64,000 nucleotides of DNA from Chersky-840 sp035532735 (GTDB lineage Bacteria; Actinomycetota; Acidimicrobiia; Acidimicrobiales; UBA8190). Positions 8,316-15,911 of this stretch are shown here, in pieces. Both the position numbers and the translations under genes were made by a program. The notes beneath the pieces are model-generated. The model saw nothing but the letters and a program-made list of their open reading frames with translations. It had not been told where the DNA came from and ran no database searches. How positions within the stretch are numbered: the first letter of the stretch is position 1; each line of letters starts with the position of its first letter. The stretch covers positions 1 through 64,000 of the forward strand of contig DATKQM010000022.1 of the NCBI GenBank assembly GCA_035532735.1, given 5' to 3'.

Positions 8316-9593
8316 GTGCTGCGGGTGGCCAAGGTGCGTCGAGCTGGGCACGCGTATTACCTCGAGGTGGCCGGTAACGGCGCCGGCACCGGCATCGAAG
8401 CTCCCGGGGTCTGGCTGGGCACGGGGGCACCCGCGCTGGGGCTGCGAGGTGAGGTGGACGGCGACGCGCTGGGGGCGGTGCTCGCGGGAGACGACCCCGT
8501 CACGTCGCACCGTTTGGGTCGTTTCCATGACCGGGTCACAGTGGCGGGCTTCGACCTCAGCTTCTGCGCGCCGAAGTCGGTGAGCATGCTCCACGCCCTG
8601 GGCCCGACCGAGATCGCCGACGACGTCCGCGCCGCCCATGAGGCTGCGGTCGACGCCGCGCTCGACTACGTCGAACGCCGCGCCGTGGCCGTGCGTCGAC
8701 CCGCGCTGGGACGACTCGTGCCCGTCGAGGCCCAGGCCGTGGCGTCTGCCGGGTTCGTGCACCGGGTGAGTCGCGCCCTCGACCCCCATCTGCACAGTCA
8801 CGTGGTGATGGCCAATCTCGGTCGAGGCCCCGAAGGCACCTACAGCGCCCTCGACGGCCGGGGTCTCTACGCGCACCGCTCAGCCGCCGACGCGCTCTAC
8901 CACGCGCAACTCCGTCACGAACTCACCACCCGGCTGGGCGTGGCATGGGAACCGCTACGCCACGGACGCGCCGATGTGTCGGGCATCAGCACCGAGGCCC
9001 GACTGGCGTTCTCCCAACGTGGCGCGGCCATCGCCGAACATGTGGCGGCCAGAGGGCTCGGGGGCCCGAGAGCGCGCGCCATCGCCTCGCATGTCACGCG
9101 CCCCGAACGCGATCCGCATCGTTCGATCGAGGACCTGCGCCCGGAGTGGAAGTCACGGGCCCAGGCGTTGGGCCTCGGCCCCGCCGAGCTCGGTGCGGTG
9201 GTCGACAGGGTGCCGCGCCGCGGTGGGTCGGGGCTCGACCACACTTACGGCGAGGTGGTTGCCGGTGCCCTGGCCCGGCGGGGCGAGACCGTCAGCCGAC
9301 GAGACGTCGTCGAGGCGTGGTGCGGCGCGCTGGCCCAAGGCGCCCCCGCCGCCGCGGTGGAAGAAGCAGCCGACCGGCTCCTCGAGTCGATGCCGCCCAT
9401 CGAGGCGCACCGGGGTCGTATCGAGAGCCGGGGCGTGGGGGAACGGCGACACGTCGTCGGTGGTCGAGAGGTCAACCGCCATCGAGACGAGCTCGAGCAG
9501 CTTTTGGCGGCCCGAGGCATGGAGCTGGCGCCCGGACCCGGGCGCGGTGTGGGTCGGGGGAGGAGCGAGGACCTCGGCCTCGGATTCGGATGA
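8316..9593 (+). CDS. Stand-alone MobF-family (TrwC-type) relaxase domain protein
   Basis: The 425-residue protein has the hallmarks of a conjugative relaxase domain. These are an N-terminal tyrosine pair (Tyr14-Tyr15), the block FDLSFCAPKSVSML (about 79-92), and the metal-binding triad DPHLHSHVVMAN (His158, His160, His162). MobF relaxases nick plasmid oriT and carry a helicase. Here no Walker motif follows and the protein stops at 425 residues, so the helicase half is absent. The GTG at 8316 is preceded by gggagg at good spacing. No type IV secretion or coupling-protein gene is in the window. It lies directly after pafBC and abuts the convergent riboflavin synthase stop codon. Reading it as a relic of an integrated element or as a repurposed nuclease is inference. 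Confidence 0.8.
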   Translation: MLRVAKVRRAGHAYYLEVAGNGAGTGIEAPGVWLGTGAPALGLRGEVDGDALGAVLAGDDPVTSHRLGRFHDRVTVAGFDLSFCAPKSVSMLHALGPTEIADDVRAAHEAAVDAALDYVERRAVAVRRPALGRLVPVEAQAVASAGFVHRVSRALDPHLHSHVVMANLGRGPEGTYSALDGRGLYAHRSAADALYHAQLRHELTTRLGVAWEPLRHGRADVSGISTEARLAFSQRGAAIAEHVAARGLGGPRARAIASHVTRPERDPHRSIEDLRPEWKSRAQALGLGPAELGAVVDRVPRRGGSGLDHTYGEVVAGALARRGETVSRRDVVEAWCGALAQGAPAAAVEEAADRLLESMPPIEAHRGRIESRGVGERRHVVGGREVNRHRDELEQLLAARGMELAPGPGRGVGRGRSEDLGLGFG

Positions 9594-10079
9594 TCAGGGT
9601 TGTGACGTTGTGATGGGCCCGGCGTCGCCGTAACCCTGGCGCACACCCTGGCCGGCGCGCCGGATGAGCTGGCCGGGCTCGTAGATCATCCAATATGCGT
9701 TGCGGGCGTGCTTGCGGGCCCGGTCGACGCATACCGCGGCCAGGCGGGCCGGGTCCTCTTCTTCGTTCTCGTGGACGAAGACCTCGAGAACATGGGTGCT
9801 CGTCAGCAGTTGGGCGAGCATGATGCCCTGCGACGCCTCGTGCGCGCAGACCTGGTCGATGGCGGCCTTGCCCGGCATCCCGAGGGCGACCACGATGACG
9901 CAGCCCTCCTCTTCGATGAGCTTCTTGCATGCCACGCCGAGATCCTTGAAGCCCGGCACCGTCCGGCGAAGCACGTCGAAGCGTTCTCCGAAGCCTGGAC
10001 ATTGCTTGAGCTCGTCCACGGCCTCGGCCCCCATGTCGTAGCGGGCGAACATGGTGTCGACGACACCGAAGTGGTCCAT
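9594..10079 (-). CDS. ribC: Riboflavin synthase, archaeal type (RibC family)
   Basis: The 161-residue protein matches the archaeal single-domain riboflavin synthase rather than the two-lobed bacterial RibE. Markers are GVVDTMFARYDM, RRTVPGFKDLGVACKKL, GCVIVVALGMPGK, CAHEASQGIMLAQL, EVFVHENE and AGQGVRQGYGDAGPI. This family is related to lumazine synthase and converts two 6,7-dimethyl-8-ribityllumazine molecules to riboflavin. The ATG at 10079 is preceded by GGGAG at suitable spacing; longer upstream frames are rejected. The gene lies 31 bases downstream of the small zinc protein gene on the same strand, probably as one operon. Its stop abuts the relaxase stop as TGA|TCA. Other riboflavin genes are not in the window. 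Confidence 0.88.
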   Translation of the reverse strand: MDHFGVVDTMFARYDMGAEAVDELKQCPGFGERFDVLRRTVPGFKDLGVACKKLIEEEGCVIVVALGMPGKAAIDQVCAHEASQGIMLAQLLTSTHVLEVFVHENEEEDPARLAAVCVDRARKHARNAYWMIYEPGQLIRRAGQGVRQGYGDAGPITTSQP

Positions 10080-10110
10080 GGCTCGATTCTCCCACGGTGC
10101 CGGCCGCTGC

Positions 10111-10284
10111 TCAGCAGGCACCCTCCACGCCGTGGTCACGGCATGTGGCGACATACGCCGCGGGGGTGACCCTGACAGCCATGCGGCGCCCACAGGCCTG
10201 ACAGAACCGGGGTGGGTCGAGCTCCCGCCCGCACCCGGAGCATTCTCCCGAGGAGCGACCGCATCCGGGACAGAACATGTTCAT
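10111..10284 (-). CDS. Small zinc-ribbon protein, probable biotin synthase auxiliary protein (BsaP-like)
   Basis: This 57-residue protein has three CxxC knuckles (Cys5/8, 15/18, 28/31) and a later Cys48. The segment PPRFCQACGRRM followed by RVTP...ATCRDHG resembles the C-terminal domain of the actinobacterial biotin synthase auxiliary protein, which is needed for BioB activity in mycobacteria. A bioB gene is present at 18770-19876 but not adjacent, so the link is by family resemblance. Start options are ATG 10284 or ATG 10278. It is the first gene of a minus-strand pair with riboflavin synthase. Confidence 0.65.
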   Translation of the reverse strand: MNMFCPGCGRSSGECSGCGRELDPPRFCQACGRRMAVRVTPAAYVATCRDHGVEGAC

Positions 10285-10393
10285 CGTGGGGAACGTAGAT
10301 CGAAGTGGACCCTGGCCGACATCTCGGGCCCCGAGGTGGACCGGCCGGCGCCGGCCGAGCAGGGTAGGCGGGAACACCTGGGGAGGAGCCGCC

Positions 10394-10942
10394 ATGGACA
10401 GCGAGGATGGGGGAGAACCGGTCCCGGGTGCGCACGGCGCGGCGATGGACGGGGTCGGCGACACGAGCGGGGCCGATCACGCCGTGGGTGCCGAGCTCCC
10501 GGCCGGTGAGGACGAGATCTCACTTGCGCCCTGGCTGGCCATGCGCATCCGGATGCACTCGCATCGACGCCTGGAGCCCGGTGACGAAGGTCGGATCCGA
10601 CGACGGTGGGGCGAAGACGACGACGCCGTCTACGTGATCGACGACGGGCCGGACCATTGCATGGTGGGGCGGCGGGTGGGTCAGGCGCCGGACTGTGTCT
10701 ATTGCCTGGTGGGCCGGATCTCGTCAGAGCGGTACGAAGACATCGAGGTGGGTGACCTCGATTGGAGCGAGGTCTTCGCCGACGCCCGCGACATCTCGCT
10801 GTGTGGGGTGGTCGAAGAGGAAGAAGCCGCTGCCAACGTGTTCTTGGTCCAGCACTACCGTCGGGCTCGCCAGGTGCCTGTCGACTATCTCCCGGGGAGC
10901 CCGCTCCTCGAGTTCACCGATGACCCCGACGGGGAGAGCTGA
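10394..10942 (+). CDS. Hypothetical acidic protein
   Basis: The 182-residue protein begins at the ATG at 10394, preceded by ggggaggag at ideal spacing. The N-terminal 45 residues are Gly/Asp/Ala-rich and look disordered. The remainder appears folded, with LAPWLAMRIRMHSHRRLEPGDEG, DHCMVGRRVGQAPDCVYCLVGRI and a C-terminal Asp/Glu-rich stretch. A CVYC pair is present. I recognise no family. It is divergent from the BsaP-like gene across 109 bases. Confidence 0.6.
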   Translation: MDSEDGGEPVPGAHGAAMDGVGDTSGADHAVGAELPAGEDEISLAPWLAMRIRMHSHRRLEPGDEGRIRRRWGEDDDAVYVIDDGPDHCMVGRRVGQAPDCVYCLVGRISSERYEDIEVGDLDWSEVFADARDISLCGVVEEEEAAANVFLVQHYRRARQVPVDYLPGSPLLEFTDDPDGES

Positions 10943-10950
10943 GGCGGACC

Positions 10951-11253
10951 TCAGGTGGTGCCGCGACGGGTGATGTCCCAGGTGGCGGCTATCGATGCCC
11001 CCTCGGACGGCCTCCGGACGGTGTCGTATCCGGCTGCGTGGAGCCGCTCCTCGATGTGGAGAGCCACGGCGGCCTCGTCGGCCGGGTCGACCGCATCGGC
11101 CCGCAGCATGTCCGGGTCGATCTGCCGGAATTCCAGACCACCGGCGCTGTTGTCGAACAGGGACCGGTAATAGACGCCCCAGCGACGATTACGGGTCAAC
11201 AGTCGTGCGGTCTCGGCCGCGGGTGGAACATTGAGGTGGATGTGAACACCCAT
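10951..11253 (-). CDS. Hypothetical small protein
   Basis: A 100-residue protein with a plausible G-rich ribosome site before the ATG at 11253. It contains HIHLNVPPAAETARLLTRNRRWGVYYRSL and an acidic central segment. No family recognised. It converges on the hypothetical protein at 10394-10942, with eight bases between stop codons. Confidence 0.5.
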   Translation of the reverse strand: MGVHIHLNVPPAAETARLLTRNRRWGVYYRSLFDNSAGGLEFRQIDPDMLRADAVDPADEAAVALHIEERLHAAGYDTVRRPSEGASIAATWDITRRGTT

Positions 11254-11705
11254 GGCGTGCCCCCGGCATGGTCGGCGTCTTGGACCTTTCCTTCATGTCG
11301 GCACGGCGACGCGCCGACTGAAGCAAGGCCCGAGCACCAGGGGCGACCCCGCCCCGCGACAGATGCTCGTCGATCGAGAAGTCCGGACTGATCTGAGAGA
11401 AGTCCAGGCTGCTTCAGAGAATTGCGACGCTGTTGCCGTTGTCGAGGGTGGCCGAGGGCCTTCACGGTGGAGGTTCCGGCCAACCGGGCAGTGCCCCGTG
11501 GGTGGCTCCTCGACGCCGGGCCCGGTCACCGGGGCGCGTCGGCCCGGCCTAGCCTGGCCCGGTGCGGAGTCTCGTCGAAACCGGGACGGGACCCTCCTAA
11601 GGTGGGGAGACCTGCCGTCATCGTCGTCGACATCGGTGACGGGAGCGGCGACATCGTTCCCCGACGACATCTCGGAGTCGAGGGCTCACGCCGAAGGAGG
11701 CCGAG
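11254..11705. other. Intergenic region, no convincing gene
   Basis: This spacer separates the minus-strand 100-residue gene from the plus-strand YbjQ cluster and so must hold divergent promoters. The frames in it are Arg/Ser/Pro-rich shadows. The only clear signal is a strong ribosome site (gaaggaggc) just before the ATG at 11706. Confidence 0.5.
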
Positions 11706-12107
11706 ATGAGTGACACCGACGATGCCTTGGACCTCGACATGGCGGCGGCAATGTTGCAGTCCAACGCCACCGACGTCCACATCATGTTGAAGGTCCTCGC
11801 CGGGCAGTTGTCCGACGTCCTCGGGCCGAGGGTCGTGGTCGACCGCGCCGGTGGGCGTTTCCGCAAGTCCGACGAAGTGAAGGCCCTCGAAGTGACCCTG
11901 GGCGACGATGTCATGCGGGCCCAGGTCGACGGACCGTCGGTCCGATGTTCGGTGGCACACTCCTCGGGAGGGATCCGGATCCGAAGCGAAGCCGTCGACC
12001 TCGACAACTGGTTGAAGAAGCTCCTCAACGCGTTACAGCAAGAGGCCGCCCACAGCGAGGGTGCCCGTCAGGCCCTCGAGAGAATCGTCATCGGAGGTTC
12101 GTCATGA
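11706..12107 (+). CDS. Conserved hypothetical protein, first gene of the YbjQ-domain operon
   Basis: The 133-residue protein starts at ATG 11706 after gaaggaggccgag. The sequence is Asp/Val-rich, with DMAAAMLQSNATDVHIMLKVLAGQLSDVLG, an alternating Val/Arg strand region (RVVVDRAGGRF) and a helical C-terminus (LDNWLKKLLNALQQEAAHSEGARQALERIV). I do not recognise the fold. It overlaps the next gene by four bases (ATGA), so it is made together with the YbjQ-type proteins. Confidence 0.65.
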   Translation: MSDTDDALDLDMAAAMLQSNATDVHIMLKVLAGQLSDVLGPRVVVDRAGGRFRKSDEVKALEVTLGDDVMRAQVDGPSVRCSVAHSSGGIRIRSEAVDLDNWLKKLLNALQQEAAHSEGARQALERIVIGGSS

Positions 12108-12898
12108 CCCAACCCCAGGACCTCCCCAAAGAGGCGGGCCACAGGCTCGAAGAGCTCGAGCACGGTCTGTTCACCTCCGACCTCTCGGTCAACGAGTTCC
12201 TCCTCATCAAAGAGGCGGGCTTTCACCCCCTGGGATTTGTCATGGGCTCGTCGATCTACCACACCGGGATCCAGGCCCGTCGTTGGAGCAAGAGCCAGGA
12301 GCTCACCAAGCTGACCGAGGCCATGTACAACGCGCGCGAGCTGGCCATGACCAGGATGGAGGAAGAAGCCGACCAGTTGGGCGCCGATGGCGTGGTGGGC
12401 GTCCGCCTCGACGTGAACTACTACGAGTGGGGTCGTGACGCGGCCGAGTTCATCGCCGTGGGGACGGCGGTGAAGGCAGAGGACGGCACCTCGCACCGCA
12501 ACAAACTGGGCAAGCCCTTCACCTCGGACCTCTCGGGCCAGGACTTCTGGACCATCATGCAGACCGGGTACGTGCCCCAGGGGCTCGTCATGGGGACCTG
12601 TGTCTTTCACATCGCCCATCGCGGCATCGGCCAGACCCTCGGCACCGTGGGCCAGAACGTCGAGCTCCCCAATTTCACCCAGGCGCTCTACGAAGCGCGC
12701 GAGCTGGCCATGACGCGCATGCAGGACGAAGCCAACACGTTGGGAGCCACCGGGATCGTGGGTGTCCGGCTCGAGGAGAAGTCGCACCAGTGGGGCTCGC
12801 ACACCATCGAATTCCTGTCGCTGGGCACGGCTGTCACCAAGGGGACCGGTGACGTGACGTTACCCAAGCCCATCACCGTGATCTCCCTCGACAACTGA
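12104..12898 (+). CDS. Tandem YbjQ/UPF0145-like (heavy-metal-binding family) protein
   Basis: The 264-residue protein is an internal duplication of one ~120-residue unit. Each half begins FTSDLS, then has VMG(S/T)(S/C), then an ARELAMTRM helix and LGA(D/T)G(V/I)VGVRL, and ends in an (I/L)(A/S)(V/L)GTAV strand. This is the pattern of the YbjQ/UPF0145 putative heavy-metal-binding fold. It lacks a dense Cys set, so metal binding is not evident. ATG 12104 overlaps the upstream stop and its own TGA overlaps the next ATG by one base, so translation is coupled. Role unknown. Confidence 0.75.
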   Translation: MTQPQDLPKEAGHRLEELEHGLFTSDLSVNEFLLIKEAGFHPLGFVMGSSIYHTGIQARRWSKSQELTKLTEAMYNARELAMTRMEEEADQLGADGVVGVRLDVNYYEWGRDAAEFIAVGTAVKAEDGTSHRNKLGKPFTSDLSGQDFWTIMQTGYVPQGLVMGTCVFHIAHRGIGQTLGTVGQNVELPNFTQALYEARELAMTRMQDEANTLGATGIVGVRLEEKSHQWGSHTIEFLSLGTAVTKGTGDVTLPKPITVISLDN

Positions 12899-13863
12899 TG
12901 GTCGCACCGGGCCCAGCCGACACCGGCGACGGCGATCCGGGCGCCACTGGCCCCGACGGCGATCTCCCCGAGGCGGCCGGTCGTCGCCTGGCGGGCGGGT
13001 CGTTCTCATCGGGGCTGACCGTCCCGGACTTCGCGGCCTGTCTCCAGATGGGCCTGCGGCCCGTCGCACTGGTCCAGGGCTTCTGCGTCATGCAGTGGGG
13101 CTGGTACGGAGCGGGATCGCAGTACACCCGGGGCATGACCCCGTTCACCTACGGGGGCCAGGCGCCCCCGGGCGTGTACTCGGAGAGCTACAGCTGCCCG
13201 CATGGCGGCTTCGTCTATTCCAACGAGCATCGCATCTGGGGCCAGAACTACCAGCAGCCCTGGGTCGAAGCGGCGTGGGCCCAGGGATTTGGCTCCGCCT
13301 ACTCGCGCATGATCGAAGAGGCCGGAGAGGTCGGTGCCCACGGTGTCATCGGCGTGGTCGACACCACGCGCCATCTCGCCGACATGAATGTCACCGAATT
13401 CCACATCCTGGGCACCGCCGTGGTCGTCGAAGGGGGCGGCACCCCGCCCGGTGCCACGCCCTGGACCACCTATCTGGCGGGCCAGCGTCTCGCCAAGCTC
13501 GTCGAGGCCGGCTACATGCCGGTGTCGGTGGTCGCTGCGTTGGCGTCGGTCCGGGTGTGGGCGTACTGCGTGACCGAGATGCTGATGGAGGGCACCCTCT
13601 CGAGGTTCGGCGGCAACTACATGCCGGTGTCGGAGGTCGAACAACTCTCCCGGGCCCACATGGCGGCCCGGTCCCTGGCGCGCGAGCACGTCCGGGGCCA
13701 GCTCGGCAACGACACGTTGCAAGGGGCTCAGATCGTCGCCAACACCCAGAGCCTGTCCCAAGGCGACGAGGTCATCGAGTGTGCTCTGCGGGGCACCCGG
13801 GTACGACGGTTCAAGGACTTCGACCCCATGCCCGCGGCGCGACCGACGGTGCGGTTGTCATGA
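12898..13863 (+). CDS. YbjQ/UPF0145-like two-domain protein with inserted Gly/Tyr-rich segment
   Basis: This is a 321-residue relative of the preceding protein. The first domain shows FSSGLTVPDFAACLQMG and LVQGFCVMQWGWYGAGSQY, then a long Gly/Tyr/Pro insert (residues ~75-120) before EEAGEVGAHGVIGVVD and FHILGTAVV. The second domain runs from YLAGQRLAKLVEAGYMPVSVV to VIECALRGTRV. The insert separates it from its neighbours, so it is the divergent member of the set. Start and stop both overlap neighbours by 1-4 bases. Confidence 0.7.
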   Translation: MVAPGPADTGDGDPGATGPDGDLPEAAGRRLAGGSFSSGLTVPDFAACLQMGLRPVALVQGFCVMQWGWYGAGSQYTRGMTPFTYGGQAPPGVYSESYSCPHGGFVYSNEHRIWGQNYQQPWVEAAWAQGFGSAYSRMIEEAGEVGAHGVIGVVDTTRHLADMNVTEFHILGTAVVVEGGGTPPGATPWTTYLAGQRLAKLVEAGYMPVSVVAALASVRVWAYCVTEMLMEGTLSRFGGNYMPVSEVEQLSRAHMAARSLAREHVRGQLGNDTLQGAQIVANTQSLSQGDEVIECALRGTRVRRFKDFDPMPAARPTVRLS

Positions 13864-14684
13864 CCGAGCCGACGGACCTGCGCGCCGAGATGCGCCTCGC
13901 CGCGGACTCGTTGGGCAAGCCCGCGCACGACCCACCGGACCGGGCGGTGACCTCGGATCTCTCGGTCGACGAGGGCCTCCTTCTCCACAGCATCGGGTGG
14001 GAGGCCGTCGACGTCGTCTTCGGGGCATCGGTGGTCTCGATCCCGCCCATGGTGTGGACATGGGGGTCGGGCGAGATCGCCCCCGCATCCGACGCGCACA
14101 ACCAGGCCGTGCGCGCCGCCGCGAAGGCCCTCGGGGAGCAGTGCTCGCACGTCCGGGGCCACGGGGTCGTCGGTGTCCGTGTCGAGGTCGAGGTGCAGCG
14201 TCACCATGTCGACGTCGAGCTCACCGGGACCGCGGTCCGACCCGTGCAGGGTAAGGACAGGAACCGGGCCTTTGTCTCAGACCTCTCGGCACGCGACTTC
14301 ACGCTGCTCCACAACGCGGGCTGGGCGCCCATCGGGCTCGCCTTCGGGGCCAGCTTCGTCTACGCACCCCGGCGCTCGATGGGGACGACCATGCGCCAGT
14401 CCTCGCAGAACGTCGAGCTGACCAACTTCACCGAGGCCATGTACGCGGCGCGTGAAGCGGGCATGGAGCACATGCAGCGGTCCGCCCTCGACATGGGAGC
14501 CCAGGGCATCGTGGCCGTTCGGGTCGCCGAGGGGCCCATGTGGTTCGCCAACCACGCCATCGGGTTCACGGCATGGGGGACCGCGGTCCGCCTCGAAGCG
14601 GAGTCCCATCAGTACCTGCGACCCGAGGTGATCCTCCCCCTCGACGACGCCGTGGTCGAGTTCGAGGCCCAGTCGCTCAGATAG
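13860..14684 (+). CDS. Tandem YbjQ/UPF0145-like protein
   Basis: The 274-residue protein has two UPF0145-like repeats. Each starts with (V/F)(T/V)SDLS, carries a V/LAFGAS block, and closes with a G(V/I)V(G/A)VRV strand and a (T/A)(G/W)GTAVR strand. It is most similar to the protein at 12104-12898 (QNVELTNFTEAMYAARE versus QNVELPNFTQALYEARE). The ATG at 13860 overlaps the upstream stop by four bases. The next gene starts immediately after its TAG. Confidence 0.72.
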   Translation: MTEPTDLRAEMRLAADSLGKPAHDPPDRAVTSDLSVDEGLLLHSIGWEAVDVVFGASVVSIPPMVWTWGSGEIAPASDAHNQAVRAAAKALGEQCSHVRGHGVVGVRVEVEVQRHHVDVELTGTAVRPVQGKDRNRAFVSDLSARDFTLLHNAGWAPIGLAFGASFVYAPRRSMGTTMRQSSQNVELTNFTEAMYAAREAGMEHMQRSALDMGAQGIVAVRVAEGPMWFANHAIGFTAWGTAVRLEAESHQYLRPEVILPLDDAVVEFEAQSLR

Positions 14685-15209
14685 GTGACCGACGTGGGCC
14701 GATGTGGTGAGTGCGGTTTCGAGTACGACCTCGCCGCCGCGGTGTCGGCCGGCCCGGCCATCGTCGTCGGTGTCTTGCCGATCTCGGAACTCCTGGGCGC
14801 GTCCGACCCCGACCTTCGACGCCGCCCCGCGCCCGACACCTGGTCGCCGCTCGAATACGGTTGTCATCTCCGAGACGTCCTGCTCGTCCAACGCGAACGC
14901 GTCCTGGCCGCCCGGCGCGTCGACACGCCCTCGTTCGAGCCGATGGGACGCGATGAGCGGGTCGACCACGACGGCTACAACGACCAGGACCCCGGTGCCG
15001 TGGCCCGGCAACTGACCGACGCGGCGGCGATGCTCGCCAACGTCATGACCCGCCTCGGGGACGCCGAGTGGGACCGTCGCGTCGTCTACCACTATCCGTC
15101 TACCCACGAGCGGTCCCTGCGTTGGGTGGCGGCCCACACCCTCCACGAAGTACGCCACCACCTTGTCGATGTCCGTCGCCAACTCGCCCCGGGCGCAGAC
15201 GATGGGTGA
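14685..15209 (+). CDS. DinB-family protein
   Basis: The 174-residue protein starts at a GTG directly after the upstream stop. It has an N-terminal CGECGFEYDL knuckle and a four-helix DinB-like body: RRRPAPDTWSPLEYGCHLRDVLLVQRERV, then LRWVAAHTLHEVRHHLVDVRRQL. The His in GCHLRD and the HEVRHH pair correspond to the three metal-binding histidines expected in DinB proteins, some of which are thiol-dependent transferases (mycothiol in actinobacteria). The 3' end overlaps the glycosylase gene by eight bases. Confidence 0.75.
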   Translation: MTDVGRCGECGFEYDLAAAVSAGPAIVVGVLPISELLGASDPDLRRRPAPDTWSPLEYGCHLRDVLLVQRERVLAARRVDTPSFEPMGRDERVDHDGYNDQDPGAVARQLTDAAAMLANVMTRLGDAEWDRRVVYHYPSTHERSLRWVAAHTLHEVRHHLVDVRRQLAPGADDG

Positions 15210-15870
15210 CGCCGAGGGGGCCCGGTCCCGCCGGCCCCGCACCCTGTCGGCCGCGGCCCGCCTCCTGGCTGAGCGCGACGACGTCGTGGCCGGCCTCGTC
15301 GACGCCTACGGGCTTCCCCGGCTGTCCAAGCCCGACGGGACCCACTTCGCCGCCCTCGTCCAGTCCATCGTCTTCCAGCAACTGGCCGGGGCGGCCGCCT
15401 CGACCATCCACCGGCGTCTGGTGGCCGCCTTGGGCGGGGAGGTGACCCCCGAGGCCTTGCTCGCCGTCACCCCCGAGGACCTGCGCGCCGCGGGTATGTC
15501 GGGCAACAAGGCGGCGTCGGTCTGCGACCTGGCCGCCAAGGTCCTCGACGGCACGGTGGTCCTCGACCCTCGAGGCCTCGCCCGCGAAGGCGACGAGGAG
15601 GTCATCGCGCGTCTGACGACGGTGCGCGGCATCGGGCGCTGGACGGCGGAGATGTTCCTCATGTTCCAGCTGCGGCGTCTCGACGTCTGGCCCGTGGGTG
15701 ACCTCGGCGTGCGCAAGGGCTTCGGCGTGGCCTGGGCCATCCCCATGCCGAGCGCCCGGGAGCTCGGGCCCCTCGGCGACGCCTACACGCCCTATCGCTC
15801 CGCCGTCGCCTGGTACTGCTGGCGCGCCGCCGAGCCCCCCGGCCAGGCCGCCAGCCCGGTGACCGGTTGA
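15202..15870 (+). CDS. DNA-3-methyladenine glycosylase, AlkA/HhH type
   Basis: This 222-residue base-excision repair enzyme has the helix-hairpin-helix glycosylase core. It shows FAALVQSIVFQQLAGAAASTIHRRL, the hairpin VRGIGRWTAEMFLMF, and the catalytic Asp in WPVGDLGVRKG. It lacks the N-terminal AlkA domain, which is normal for the short form. The ATG at 15202 overlaps the DinB stop. An earlier in-frame ATG at 15163 gives a longer N-terminus with no domain content. Substrate range (3-methyladenine and related alkylated bases) is inferred from the family. Confidence 0.85.
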   Translation: MGDAEGARSRRPRTLSAAARLLAERDDVVAGLVDAYGLPRLSKPDGTHFAALVQSIVFQQLAGAAASTIHRRLVAALGGEVTPEALLAVTPEDLRAAGMSGNKAASVCDLAAKVLDGTVVLDPRGLAREGDEEVIARLTTVRGIGRWTAEMFLMFQLRRLDVWPVGDLGVRKGFGVAWAIPMPSARELGPLGDAYTPYRSAVAWYCWRAAEPPGQAASPVTG

Positions 15871-15911
15871 GCCGACCGACACCCCGTCCGTCTTCACCCG
15901 GAGGTATCACC

